DNA from: Euryodendron excelsum
Taxonomy: Eukaryota; Streptophyta; Magnoliopsida; Ericales; Pentaphylacaceae
Length of the DNA: 64,000 bases
NCBI GenBank assembly: GCA_033060915.1
Contig: CM065390.1
Location: 22,716,001-22,780,000, forward strand
Direction: 5' to 3'
The translations under genes and the position numbers were made by a program. The notes under the pieces were generated by a model. It ran no database searches. It had not been told where the DNA came from and worked only from the letters and a program-made list of their open reading frames with translations. Below, piece after piece: positions 34,165 to 45,300 of the stretch; within the stretch, counting starts at the first letter, position 1, and each line of letters begins with the position of its first letter.

Positions 34165-37100
34165 ATGGCTACTCCCAAGACTTCTAAGCATAGTTATCAG
34201 AACCGAAACGGACATTAAACCGATAAAGACACCGGTTTCGAGTTCATTGGTTCAATCGGTAGTTCAACCAGCATTATAAAATTAGTATGTTTTATTCATT
34301 TATAAAATTTAGATACCTTATATATATTATATTTTGCAAAAGTAAACATAAGAAGTAAGTTGGAAAATTGGTAGATAACCTACAAAAGGGCTTTTAGCCC
34401 ATGTGGTCATGAGTTCAAGCATCAACAACATTAAAAATTTTAAAATTTTTAAGTGCAGCAGCAAATGCCTTGTTTGGCAGCCAGTTTTTTATCCAGCCGA
34501 TCCAAGTGCTTGTACCTAACCGACAGACCCTCCAATTCCCAATCAAACTGGTTGAACTGGTCAATCCGGTCCACTTCTGATAACTCTGCTTCTGAGTCAA
34601 AACCTACTAAATCCAGATCCTCTATCCTCAAGGAGGATGACTTGTCTCATTCTATTACTTCTAAGAGATTGGATGATTTAAACTACCTTACTTGGGCACA
34701 TGCGGTGAAAATTTTTCTTTGTGGCAAGCGAAAATCAAAATACATCACCACTTTACCTCCTTCAGCTAACAACTCACTTTTAGATAATTGGTTGGGTGAG
34801 GATTCCATTGTTATGGGCTGGTTATGACATAATTTAAAACCTCATATTGCAACTACCGTTGAGTTCTGTGATTCCTCTAAAAAGATTTGAGACTCACTTG
34901 CTGAATCCTTTTGACAACAGAATAATGTCTTCCAAAGTCTTTGAGTTGTATGAGAAGATCTTCACCACTAAATAATCTAGCAAATCCATGTTTGATTGTT
35001 ATAGTACTCTCAAAAATTTGTGGGAACAATTGTTATAGCTTCGTCCCTTTACTGCTGATTTAGAGCACCAGAAACGATATTGACAGGATTTTATGATTAC
35101 ATCCTTGCTGTCTGGTCTAGATCCTGATCTCTCTGGTTTCAAGGATCAAATTCTTACTAGTGAGACCCTCCTTACCACTGCCAAAGCTTATTCTTGGTTG
35201 TTACGTTCTTCTTTGGGCGAGTCTTCTTCCATTAATGGCTTCTCTACCCGTACTTTGGAGTCCTATGCCTTGGTCACTCAGAGTGGTCCTCATGGTACCT
35301 TTTGCGGTGGGTATCGTAATGGTCGTGGGGGCCGCAATTCTCATGATGACAATTCTCGTAATGGAAATTCTAATGATGGTGGACGTTCTTCTAGCCGCAA
35401 TGATGGTCCTCAAGGCCGCAGTGATCTTAAGTGTACTCATTTTGGTGATACAAATCATACTGAATCATGGTATTGGACGCAGTATGATAAGCCGGACAAT
35501 TTCAATCATGTCACCAATGGCTCTCCTGTTGATGATTCTACGAATGCACTTATCCAGAACCTGCGTACTGCTTTTCCTTCTGCCTCATTTGTTCAGGTTA
35601 CAATGCTCACTCAGACTATGCGTTCTGCCCTCCTTTCTTTTTCCACCGCCACCCTAACCAATTCAGGTAATATTACTTGTGCGGTTGCTTCCTCATCCTC
35701 ATGGATCACTGATTATGGCATTTTTGGATTTGCATTCCCTTCAGCACCATATTGTTTTGGCTAATGGCTACTCTCAGCCGATTGTTGGTACATGCATTTT
35801 ACACCCTCAAAAGTCATTCTCTTTACCATCTAGTATTTATGTTCCTCAGTTTCCCTTTAACCTACTTTCTGTTAATCAATTGACTAAAGTATTATATTGT
35901 TCTATAACATTTATCCCTACTTCGTGTATTTTTCAAGACCTCAAGACCAAAATGAAGATTGGTTCGGGGCATGAAAAGAACGGTATGTATCTCCTGGATC
36001 CGAATGCCTCTCCTCCTATCACTTCCTCTACACTGAGTGCCACAATCTCTCCTCTTCAATGGCATTTTTTATTGGGTCATCCATCCTTAGCCAAACTTAA
36101 ATTAGATGTTCCTCATTTAAGTCCTATGTCTAGCTTAGATTGTGAAGTTTGTCAGCTTGAAAAGTATCACCGTAGTTTTTTTCCGAGTTGTAGTCTTAGT
36201 CGTTAGTCCGCGTCATTAAGTGTAGCCATACGGACATTTGGGGTCCTTCCCGAACTTCTACTATTAATGGATTTCTTTATTTTCTAATATTTGTTGATGA
36301 CTATTCTCGCATGACTTGGTTGTTTTTAATGAAACAGTATTCTTAATTGCCTTTTATTGTTTCCAAATTATATAATGAGATCTTCACTCAATTTTGTAAA
36401 CATACAAAAATTTTGTGCTCTGATAATGCCTTAGAATATATTCAGACTGTTCTTTATTTGTTTTGTGCTGATCATAGCATTCTTCATCAAATTAGTTGTG
36501 TTCATACTTCTCAACAAAATGATGTTGAACGCAAACACCATCACCTCTTGGATGTGGCTTGTACTATGATGTTTAATATTCATGTTCTTTTGGGGGGATG
36601 CAGTTTTGATTGCTTGTCATTTTATCAATCGCATGCCTTCCGTGGTCTTGTCTCAACAGTCTCATTTTTTCATCTTATACCCTGGCACTTCTACCTTCTT
36701 GGTTACTCCCCGTATCTTCGGGCGTGTTGCCTTTCTTAATAACCTTGATCCTGATTTGGACAAATTATCTCCTCTGGCTCATAAATGTGTTTTCCTTAGA
36801 TATTCTCGTACTCAAAAGGGTTACTGGTGTTAATTTTCTCCCTTGCGACAATACTTTGTCAGTGCTGATGTTACCTTTTTTGAGTCCACTTCCTTTTTCT
36901 CTACTCCTAGTCAACAACTATTGTTCGATCTTTTATATTGTCGTGAGAGGGAGCCATCCTTTCCGTCTTCTACTCCTACTCTTTCTCTACCCATGTCTTC
37001 TTCCTCCCCATCTTCTTTTCCTATGACTAATCCTCCTTTGCAGGTTTATCAACGCTCCAAGATTCACTCGGTTGTCTCTTATGGCCCGACTCCAGCATCG

Positions 37101-38635
37101 TCTTTATCTGAGGTTCCAGCCGTTGCTCCTCCACCTTCATCTTTTGCTGATTTACCCATTACTTTATACTGAGCTAAACATACTTGTACTCAGCATCCTA
37201 TCAATCAATTTTTATCTTATGCTCGTGCCTAGTCGTGTCTCCATTTCTTTGTTTGTGCCTTGTCTTTTGCTTTCATTCCTTCAGCTAGCTGGAACATGCT
37301 ATGGATGAGAAAATGAGCGCTCTTCATTCTAATCAGACTTAGGAGCTTACTCCTCTTCCTTCTGGAAAACACACGGTGGGTTATCGTTAGGTTTATACTA
37401 TTAAATACCTTCTTGATGACTCTGTCAAGTGACTTAAGGCTCGACTAGTTGCTAAAGGATACACTCAGACATATGATGATGATTATCTTGAGACCTTCTC
37501 TCCTGTTACTCACCTTAATTCTGCCCGAATCCTTTTGGCAGTTGCTGTTACTCAATCTTGGCCTTTATATCAGCTTCATATAAAGAATGCATTTCTTCAT
37601 GACAATCTTCAAGAAGTATACCTGAATCAACTGCCTAGCTATGTTGTTTCTAGTAATAACCATTCTGTTTGTCGACTACGCAAAGCTTTATATAGTCTGA
37701 AGCAATCTCCTAGTGTTTGGTTTGATTGATTCAGTGCTAATGTCATTGATTAGAGCCTTTGACGTTCTATTTTTGATCATTCTGTCTTCACTCGTCATTC
37801 TTCTGTTAGCACTATTGTCTTGATCGTTTATGTGGATGATATTATTATTTCTAGGAATGACTCTACTGGTGTTGAAGACTTGAAACGTCACTTGAGTACA
37901 TAGTTTTATATGAAAGATTTGGGCGTTCTTCGGTATTTTCTTGGGATTGAGGTCGCCGGTTTCTTAGGTTCTCGACCAACTGATACTCTAATAAATCCGA
38001 TTGTTAAGCTGGATGCTGAACATGGGAATCTCTTTTCTAATGTCGGTCATTATCAATGCTTGGTTGGTAAATTGATCTATTTGACTGTCACTCGGCCAGA
38101 CATTACTTACAATATTGACGTTGTGAGTCAATTTATGCCTACTCCTCGTGATACACACTTTGCTGCTGTCTGTCAAATTTTGCATTATTTAAAAGGTGCC
38201 CCAGGCCGTGATTTGTTATATCGGCCCTCTACTTCATTATCAGTTATTGAGTTTAGTGAAGCTGATTGGGCGGGTAGTCGCTCTTATTATCATTCTACTT
38301 CTGGTTATTGTACCTTTGTTGGTGGCAATTTTGTTACGTGGCGAAGTAAGAAACAAACTGTTGTTGCTCGTTCTTATCCTGGAGCTGAGTATCGTGCTAT
38401 GGCTTATATTGCTTCTAAGATGATATGGATCCACTTGTTACTTCAGGATTTTGGCATCTCTGTTCCTACTCCAATGTCCATGTTTTGTGACAATCAAACT
38501 GCTATCTTTATCGTCAATAATTCAGTTTTCATAAGCGCACTAAACATATTGAAGTTGATTGTCACTTTATTCGAGATCTTTTGCTGCGCAAATAGATTGT
38601 ACGCCTTATGTTCGTTGAGACTCTCAATTGGGTGA
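34165..38635 (+). pseudogene. Copia gag-pol polyprotein, heavily mutated
   Basis: Copia order is kept. Gag starts at ATG 34165 (MATPKTSK, then the TIR insertion, then SITSKRLDDLNYLTWAHAVK). A knuckle near 35430 has lost cysteines (CTHFGDTNH). The protease motif is changed (WITDYGIF for the usual D-S/T-G). The pre-integrase finger shows WHFLLGHPS...CEVCQLEKYH near 36060-36170. Integrase pieces follow (SDNALEY; TSQQNDVERKH). Reverse transcriptase fragments include LHIKNAFLHDNLQEVYL, LRKALYSLKQSP and YVDDII near 37830. RNase H is at 38200-38560 (ADWAGSRSYYHSTSGYC, YRAMAYIASKMIW). Many stops and frame changes preclude activity. It is described only as a relic. Confidence 0.93.
34189..34588. mobile_element. 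400-bp hAT-like TIR element inside copia gag
   Basis: Ends CATAGTTATCAGAAC and, reverse-complemented, CAGAGTTATCAGAAG. The 8-bp TSD CTTCTAAG (34181-34188) / CTTCTGAG (34589-34596) has one mismatch. The interior has 'accggtttcgagttc', 'ggttgaactggtc' and related words of a widespread plant MITE type. It interrupts gag after MATPKTSK. Confidence 0.85.
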
Positions 38636-38727
38636 TATCCTTACAAAGCCGCTGGCTCGCCCTCCTTTTCGGTCTTTGAGTTTCAAGCTGAGCATGTTCG
38701 ATTAGTATGCTCCAGCTTGAGGGGGAA

Positions 38728-38891
38728 TGTTAGAGTGTTGTTTTGTATAAGGGTTATTTTTGTCTTATTGGTCTACTTTGTTCTCTTTATATATATGATG
38801 TGGAGTAGGGTTACAGATACGTAACTCTAAACTTTTCTCCAATCTCTCTCTTCTCTTCTCTTTTCATCTAACCTTAGTTTACACTTCAACT
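38728..38891 (+). repeat. Right LTR of the copia element (164 bp)
   Basis: It begins TGTTAGAGTGTTG after the polypurine tract and ends CTTCAACT before the TSD GCAAC. An uninterrupted version of the left LTR, it contains TATATATATG near 38789. Confidence 0.9.
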
Positions 38892-38896
38892 GCAAC

Positions 38897-39472
38897 CATC
38901 ATAGCAATAAAATGAAATTAGCTATATCAAAACAGTTATGGATAGAACAAGAAAAATTAAATAATGGCAAGTGGCAACAAAGAGAAAGAGCAATATTCAG
39001 TACGTAGAACAAACGAATGGCAGCTACAGTGTCCCATCCCTAGTTATAGCAATGCAACTTAAAAGACAGAAGCAAAAGGAAGGGCTCAGGCTTCTGCCTC
39101 CAGTGAACCAAAAAATGAAAAAAAAAAAGGAAGGACTCCTTTCTCACAGATAATTACCAACTACCTCAATGATAATTTCTTGTATGTAAAATTCATGCAT
39201 CTAGAAAGCAAACAGGCAGCAACTGCTGTGATGCACAGCAGAACAGAATCTGTTCAATAAGGAAGGAGGATGTTAATAATATTATATATGTTGGCCTAAA
39301 ATGGCAAAGAGGATGGACAGCCATTTAACAATGACAATAGTTGCCCTAAAATGAGAAGTGAATGCAGAAAATATATTTCAATTAAATATTTTTTAAAAGA
39401 TAATAATTACGCAATAAAAGGATCATTAAAAGACAAAAGAACCAGGTCACCGCAGATTAGATAATTTATTTC
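38897..39472. other. Sequence between the copia element and the NAP-CSD last exon
   Basis: Probable NAP-CSD 3' UTR or intron sequence on the minus strand. No repeat termini or coding similarity. Confidence 0.4.
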
Positions 39473-42320
39473 TCATTTCTTCTTGTTCATACTCTGTTGT
39501 AGTGAACAGTCAGAGGTTGCGAGTCTTACTTTTTTCACTGGGTGACAGTCCTTGGCCTGATGACCACCCTGTCTGCATTTAGAGCTTTTGCTGTCACCTT
39601 CTTCACAGCTCCAACCTCCTTCAATGTCACCAAGATACAAACCACAGCATTCAGAACTAATTCCCCTGCCTCTTTCCCTACCATTGCCATCAGATATGCA
39701 TGATCGATCCAGCTTTTTGACATAAAAAGCTTTTAACGTTCCATCAGCACCAATCCTTAATTTGTATTCAACCAGATCACCCTTGGTGAGGGTCTTAAAA
39801 TACTTGATTAAGTTATGGTGGATGAAAATGTCTCCACCACCATTATCAGGAGTTACTAAGCCATAACCTTTCCAACTACAATAACATTTAACCACTCCTG
39901 TAGTTTTACTCTTTTTGGCTTTTGGTACTTCCGGTTTTGAGGGAGAATGCTCCAGAGGAATTTCACTGCAGCTAGCAACACATTTGTCATGACTATCACT
40001 TGACCAATCTCCTATATCATCATCGTCGCCAAACCATGAGCCATAAGGATCTCTATAAAGCTGCACATCATCCAAATAACAAAAAACAGCCTCTGGTACA
40101 ATTTTAGATCTAATCATGCACCTGCAGGAAGAAAAAAGTCAAGATACTGACAGTCTAACACCAAAGAACTATCCTTCTATGCTGCAAGGATGACCATACC
40201 CAATTTTGCAGTCATCCTCCCATTCCATCTGTTCAGAAAAATGAAAAATAAAAATAGAATTAGAGATCTCCAGCAAAGAATGAAGAGTTACTCATCAGGC
40301 AGTACACCTCACCCTAGTCAGACTTGCATATGAATATAAGTATATGGTAAAAACTGATCTACACCTTCGTAGATATGACTGTTCTCTTGAATAAATCATA
40401 GTAGTGAGTAGCAGAAATGCCAACATGGACATGGAGAAGTGGCAAAAATAAATAAATAAACAGGAATGCATCTCGATAAGGTACAAATTACACAAATTGA
40501 GGAGGAAATGAGTATAAACATCGAAGCACCGAGCAACGGACATTCAGGTTGAAGGAACCAAAAAAATGAGAACAAAGCTAGACAGTAAGGAAAGATATGA
40601 CTGCCAGAACTTTAATTGAGGATATGACCCTGGTTAAGGATGAATGGCCAAAAATCATTTTTTGCGTACCCAAGTCCAAGCATCTAGAATTACAGCTTTG
40701 TTATGCTGAGAGGATTTATAGTTTGCACAAGTAACTGGAAGCTTTGGTGCATATAATGAACATGCACAATGAACAGAAGAAAAGAAATGAAATAAATGGA
40801 CATCTCTACCGCTGAAAATGTAAGAAGATAATATAAGCTAAAAGTAAAAATAAGGGAAATGCTAACATAGAATCTCCGGATAGATATGAGACCTAGAATA
40901 ACATTCAGTGGCACTTTGACAACAACAAGAATGGACATCATATATCCATTGTTGAGAAGAGACAGGAAACTAATGAGCCTCATCATTCAATAAATGAAAT
41001 TCACTCTTCAAACCTTGTTCGGGATAGCATCACGTATTAAATAAAAAGTCTGACACTGTACAGCCAAACAGAGAACCCAGTTTTTTCTTGAGTTAATGGG
41101 TCTTTGAGAAATTGGTAAAAGCAAACACAATGAAGGGAGGACGGATCCAATAAGGTCAGGAAAATGCTGACTTAGTAGGGGAAAAAAGGAAACAGGTTTT
41201 ACAACTAGACCTGCCGGAGAAACTTTTGTGGTTTCTGAAACAACGCCTCAAAAAAATTGAAGAACCAATACAGTTATGTTTGAGCAAAATGAACTATAGG
41301 AGACGGGCTGACAGCAAACAGAGGATAAAAGTTATCGTTTCAACTGTCAACCCATGGGCATTACATAGATATATTTAATCATTTCCAACCATTTGATCGA
41401 TGAACTGTTAATTGTCAGAAAAAAAAATATATGAGGGAGAGAGAGAGAGTACAAATTCTTGCTCTATTTCCTCTTCAGTTTCATCTTCATCATCATCATA
41501 GCTGTCAGTACTTGCATCATCATTGATTTCATCAATGTTTCCCTTACCAAACCATCTACCGTCATCTTCATCATTACTACCATCACCGTCACCCTCATCA
41601 ACAGTACACTTGCTGTTGATGATATCATCTTTTAGTAGATAGGGGCGCCCTTCACGTGTCTTTAAGTAATGAAAAAAACTTTCACAGCTTTCATACTTGA
41701 CAATGGGCTTTGTGTCCTGTGAACCACGCTTAGGCCTCATCCTCTCCATGGTTTTCATGGGATTTTGTCCAGGGTACCACTCAATCTCTGTCCTGAAACA
41801 GCAGAAAATGTAATGCATTATTATGACAAAGGATATAAAACATGCATATAGAGGTGTAGCAGATAGTTTACGGCCCAATTGATTTAGTAATGTAGAACTT
41901 CTTCTGCTTCTTAAGCAAAATATAAGTTTTCGTCAATACTGAATTCCTGAAGTATGGATTGCAATCAAAGAGAAATTCGAGTGTGAACTCCTTGAGATTT
42001 TCAATGTCCTTCACCCTTATATCCTTAAGGAAGGTAAGTGACTTCTCATCAGCCTCTGTGATCTGAGGACAAAAAGGGAAAAAATTCCATCATTTATGCT
42101 TAATCAGAAAAATCAGAGAAAGAGAGATTAGAATATTGCTTTTATTTTTTAATGTTTACCTGTATTCTAGAGATATATTGAACAATATTGGAAGTTCACT
42201 CCATAAGAATAATTATCACACCATCCAGACTTGAAAAATCCAGAAGATGGGTTTTCAAAGGATATCAACAACATACAATTCTATATTAGAAGTGAATTCT
42301 AGTCTTCTACCAGAAAGAAC

Positions 42321-42382
<62 letters not shown>

Positions 42383-45300
42383 CCACTCCGAACTCCCCTC
42401 ACCCCCTAAAAAAAACGACAAAAGAAAAAAGAAAAAAAAGGCTACCATTTCCAGCTACAAGTTTCATTTCTTAGCTGGAACTCCAAAAATTTCCTTGTAC
42501 GTCTCCAAAAACCTGTTTTAGTTTAAAGACTAAAATTGCAGAAAATAAGAAGAAGAAGATAATTCTAGGCATCACAAAAAAAAAATTCTGTCAAGTCAAA
42601 GCTTTGTTATTGCTGCCATCCAATGGGTTTTTATCTACATATTTCACTTTTTGTTTGTTAAACTTGTAAGCCGGCCAATCTAATTTTAAAAAATCTACTT
42701 TCGACACATGTGAGGGGGCATGTTGAGGATATAAATAATAAAGTTATCCCTCTCTAACAGCTTAAACTTTTGGGATAATTGGGGTTTTAACATGATATCA
42801 AAGCTTTGGTTCAAGGGGGTCCTGCATTCAAGTCTCTTAGTCTTTGTCTGTTCCCCCGATATATTTGTTGCTATGCATTATTGACGTAGGACAGTAGCTA
42901 GAAGAAAAAGAAGAAGAGAGCAGGAAGCATAGAGAGACAGAGAGAGAGAGAAGAAGAAGAAGAAGAAGAAGAAGAATAAAATCCAAGGGAGAGAGGAAAC
43001 TGAGAGGGAGAGCAGTACTCTGTAATGCAATTCAATGTCATCCAAATCTGAAACAGTATGCCTTATAAAAAACATGTAGACCGTATCCAATAAGGAAACA
43101 AAAACTAAAAATAAAATAAAATTCCAAATTCCTAAAACTCCTATCCTAAATAAATTGAATTCCAAATAAAACTAATCTTCTCAAATTGCCTCCTTCATGA
43201 TCTCCATCAATTCTGTTAAGTGCGTGTTAGTGTTTAGTTCTGTTTGTTTGCCTCTTCATGTGCGAGGGGGGGTTGCACGTGAGGATTAGTGTTCTATAGC
43301 TTGATATACATTGTCGGGCCCATTTTCTAACAATTTAAGTTTTTAGATGAGTTGTTGGTCAACAATTTAACAACTCTTGTAGATGACCTATGAAGCGCGG
43401 ACATGCCAAGATGGGTGCCATAGCAATGTCGAACACGCCAGGGACACATACGCCTAGGACACGGTTGAATATATGTCGGACACGCCATGTGGCATGTCCT
43501 GTTTTTTTATTATTGTTATTTGACTTCGACACAGCTGGGACATGGCTAGGACACAGTTGGGACACGTTTGGGGAAGATAAAAGCTTCATTATGAACCAAA
43601 AAATGACCATTTCTTTTATTTTTCAGCAAAGAGAGTTAAAATCAAATATAGAAAAAAGGAAGATGCATCGAAGGAAGAAGAAGAAGAAGCCTCAATAAAG
43701 GAAGAAGAGCATCAACCGTGAAGGAAAGAAAAGAGGAACCAGCGAAGTAAGAAAAGGAATAGATGCAGCAGCGAAGAAGTAAGAAAAGGAAGAGATGCAG
43801 CAGTGAAGGAAGAAGAAGAAGAAGAAGCAACAGCCGCGAAGGAAGAAAACATACTTGTTTGAAGAGCTCTGATATGCTGTCACATGTCCCCCCATGTTCT
43901 CTGATGAAAGCCTTGTTATAAAAAGCTGAGCTGATTAAAGAAGATAGGCAAAGGCTGAATGTGGGCAAGGAAACTATTCCCATAAATAGACGTGTATACT
44001 TTTGGAAAAACAATTTATTTGAGATAAAATCAAGTTATTAACTTTTTAAAAACATAATTTGAGAGATTATATATTTATAATTTTTTTTTCCCGTGTCCCC
44101 GCCATATCCCAATCCTCATTTTTTTCATAACCATCGTGTCCCTTGTTCGTAACTATGTCCGTAACCGTACCCATATCCATATCAGCGCTTCTTAGTAGAT
44201 GACCCATCATCCAATTAACAAGCAAGACCCAAATGTATGTAGAGACACCATTTTTTTTACGTAAGTATATATGGTCAGTTCTCTGGTTGGTTTAAGTTAC
44301 CCGAACAAGCAACCTAGAACCAAACAGATCTCATCAATTCTGAAAAACTAGGAACCAGAACCAAACCGAACCATTGACGTCGGCTTGGTTTGCATTTTCG
44401 GGTAAATCGGGTCATCTATGCACCCTCACTCCTAACCATTTACCCTAGCGCCTTTAATTCCACCCTAAAATAGTCGCTGTTCAAAGACTTGCAGCCACCA
44501 TTTTCCAAAATCCAGCAACCTATCTGCTCTATAAACTAAGCCAAATTCAATCCCTTTTCAACTATAAACCTTAAAACCTTCCTTCTAGCCTATTAAACCC
44601 TAAACCTATGATCTTTAGTTGCTCTAAACTCTTAAGCCCACCACAAATCCAATCGTGCACATACAAAGGAACAAAAGGGAAACAAAACCACCCATACACC
44701 TCCTCACTTATCAAAAAACTCAACAAAGTCCAAGAAATGCTCAAGGAATGGATTAAAATTCCCTGATCCAGCTATACAAAATGCTCAAAAATCTAGTCTT
44801 CAATCTTCTCAAAGAACCTAGAAAAAAGAAAATAAAAAAAAAAAAGCAAGAGCAAAGCAAATTTAATAGAATACCTCAACACAATCTGAGTTTAGACCAT
44901 GCTGCAAGGCAGTGAGCCAAAAATCTGGTATTCCTTTAACTGCCACAGCCGTAAGGTCATGAAGAAAGAAAAGGTAAAAATATTGTCTCTGATAGATGAA
45001 AAAATAATATTACCTTCCTCTATTTCATGGATTGGAGTTTTTTCAGAATTTTGACTTTTAATGTCATCAACATCTGCTACACCATTTACTATGTTGAATC
45101 TCTGCACAAATGGCGAAGTAAGATAAAAGCTTATCAATGTTATCTTGACACTTCTGAAGAAGTAAAAAAACAACAGTTTAATATATTGGACAAATCTATG
45201 TAAAATATTTCTAAAGTCAGCACAAATTGGACAACATATTGGACATTATCATCCATGTCACACTTCTTTTCCTTTTTCTTTTTCTTTTTTCCGAGGCTGC

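Larger units (their letters stand above)
32917..38891 (+). mobile_element. Degenerate Ty1/copia LTR retrotransposon with nested insertions
   Basis: The ends are LTRs beginning TGTTA, flanked by the 5-bp TSD GCAAC at 32912-32916 and 38892-38896. A primer-binding-like site (TGATGTTAGAGC at 33610-33621, resembling the initiator-tRNA complement TGGTATCAGAGC) follows the left LTR. A polypurine tract (TTGAGGGGGAA, 38717-38727) precedes the right LTR. The polyprotein begins near ATG 34165 and is broken by many stops and frameshifts. The left LTR carries a 500-bp TIR element and gag carries a 400-bp TIR element. It lies between the two copies of the NAP-CSD terminal exon. Confidence 0.93.

Noticed and set aside
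42247..42474. Poly-proline frame
   Set aside because: Translation of the 59-nt C run in an intron.
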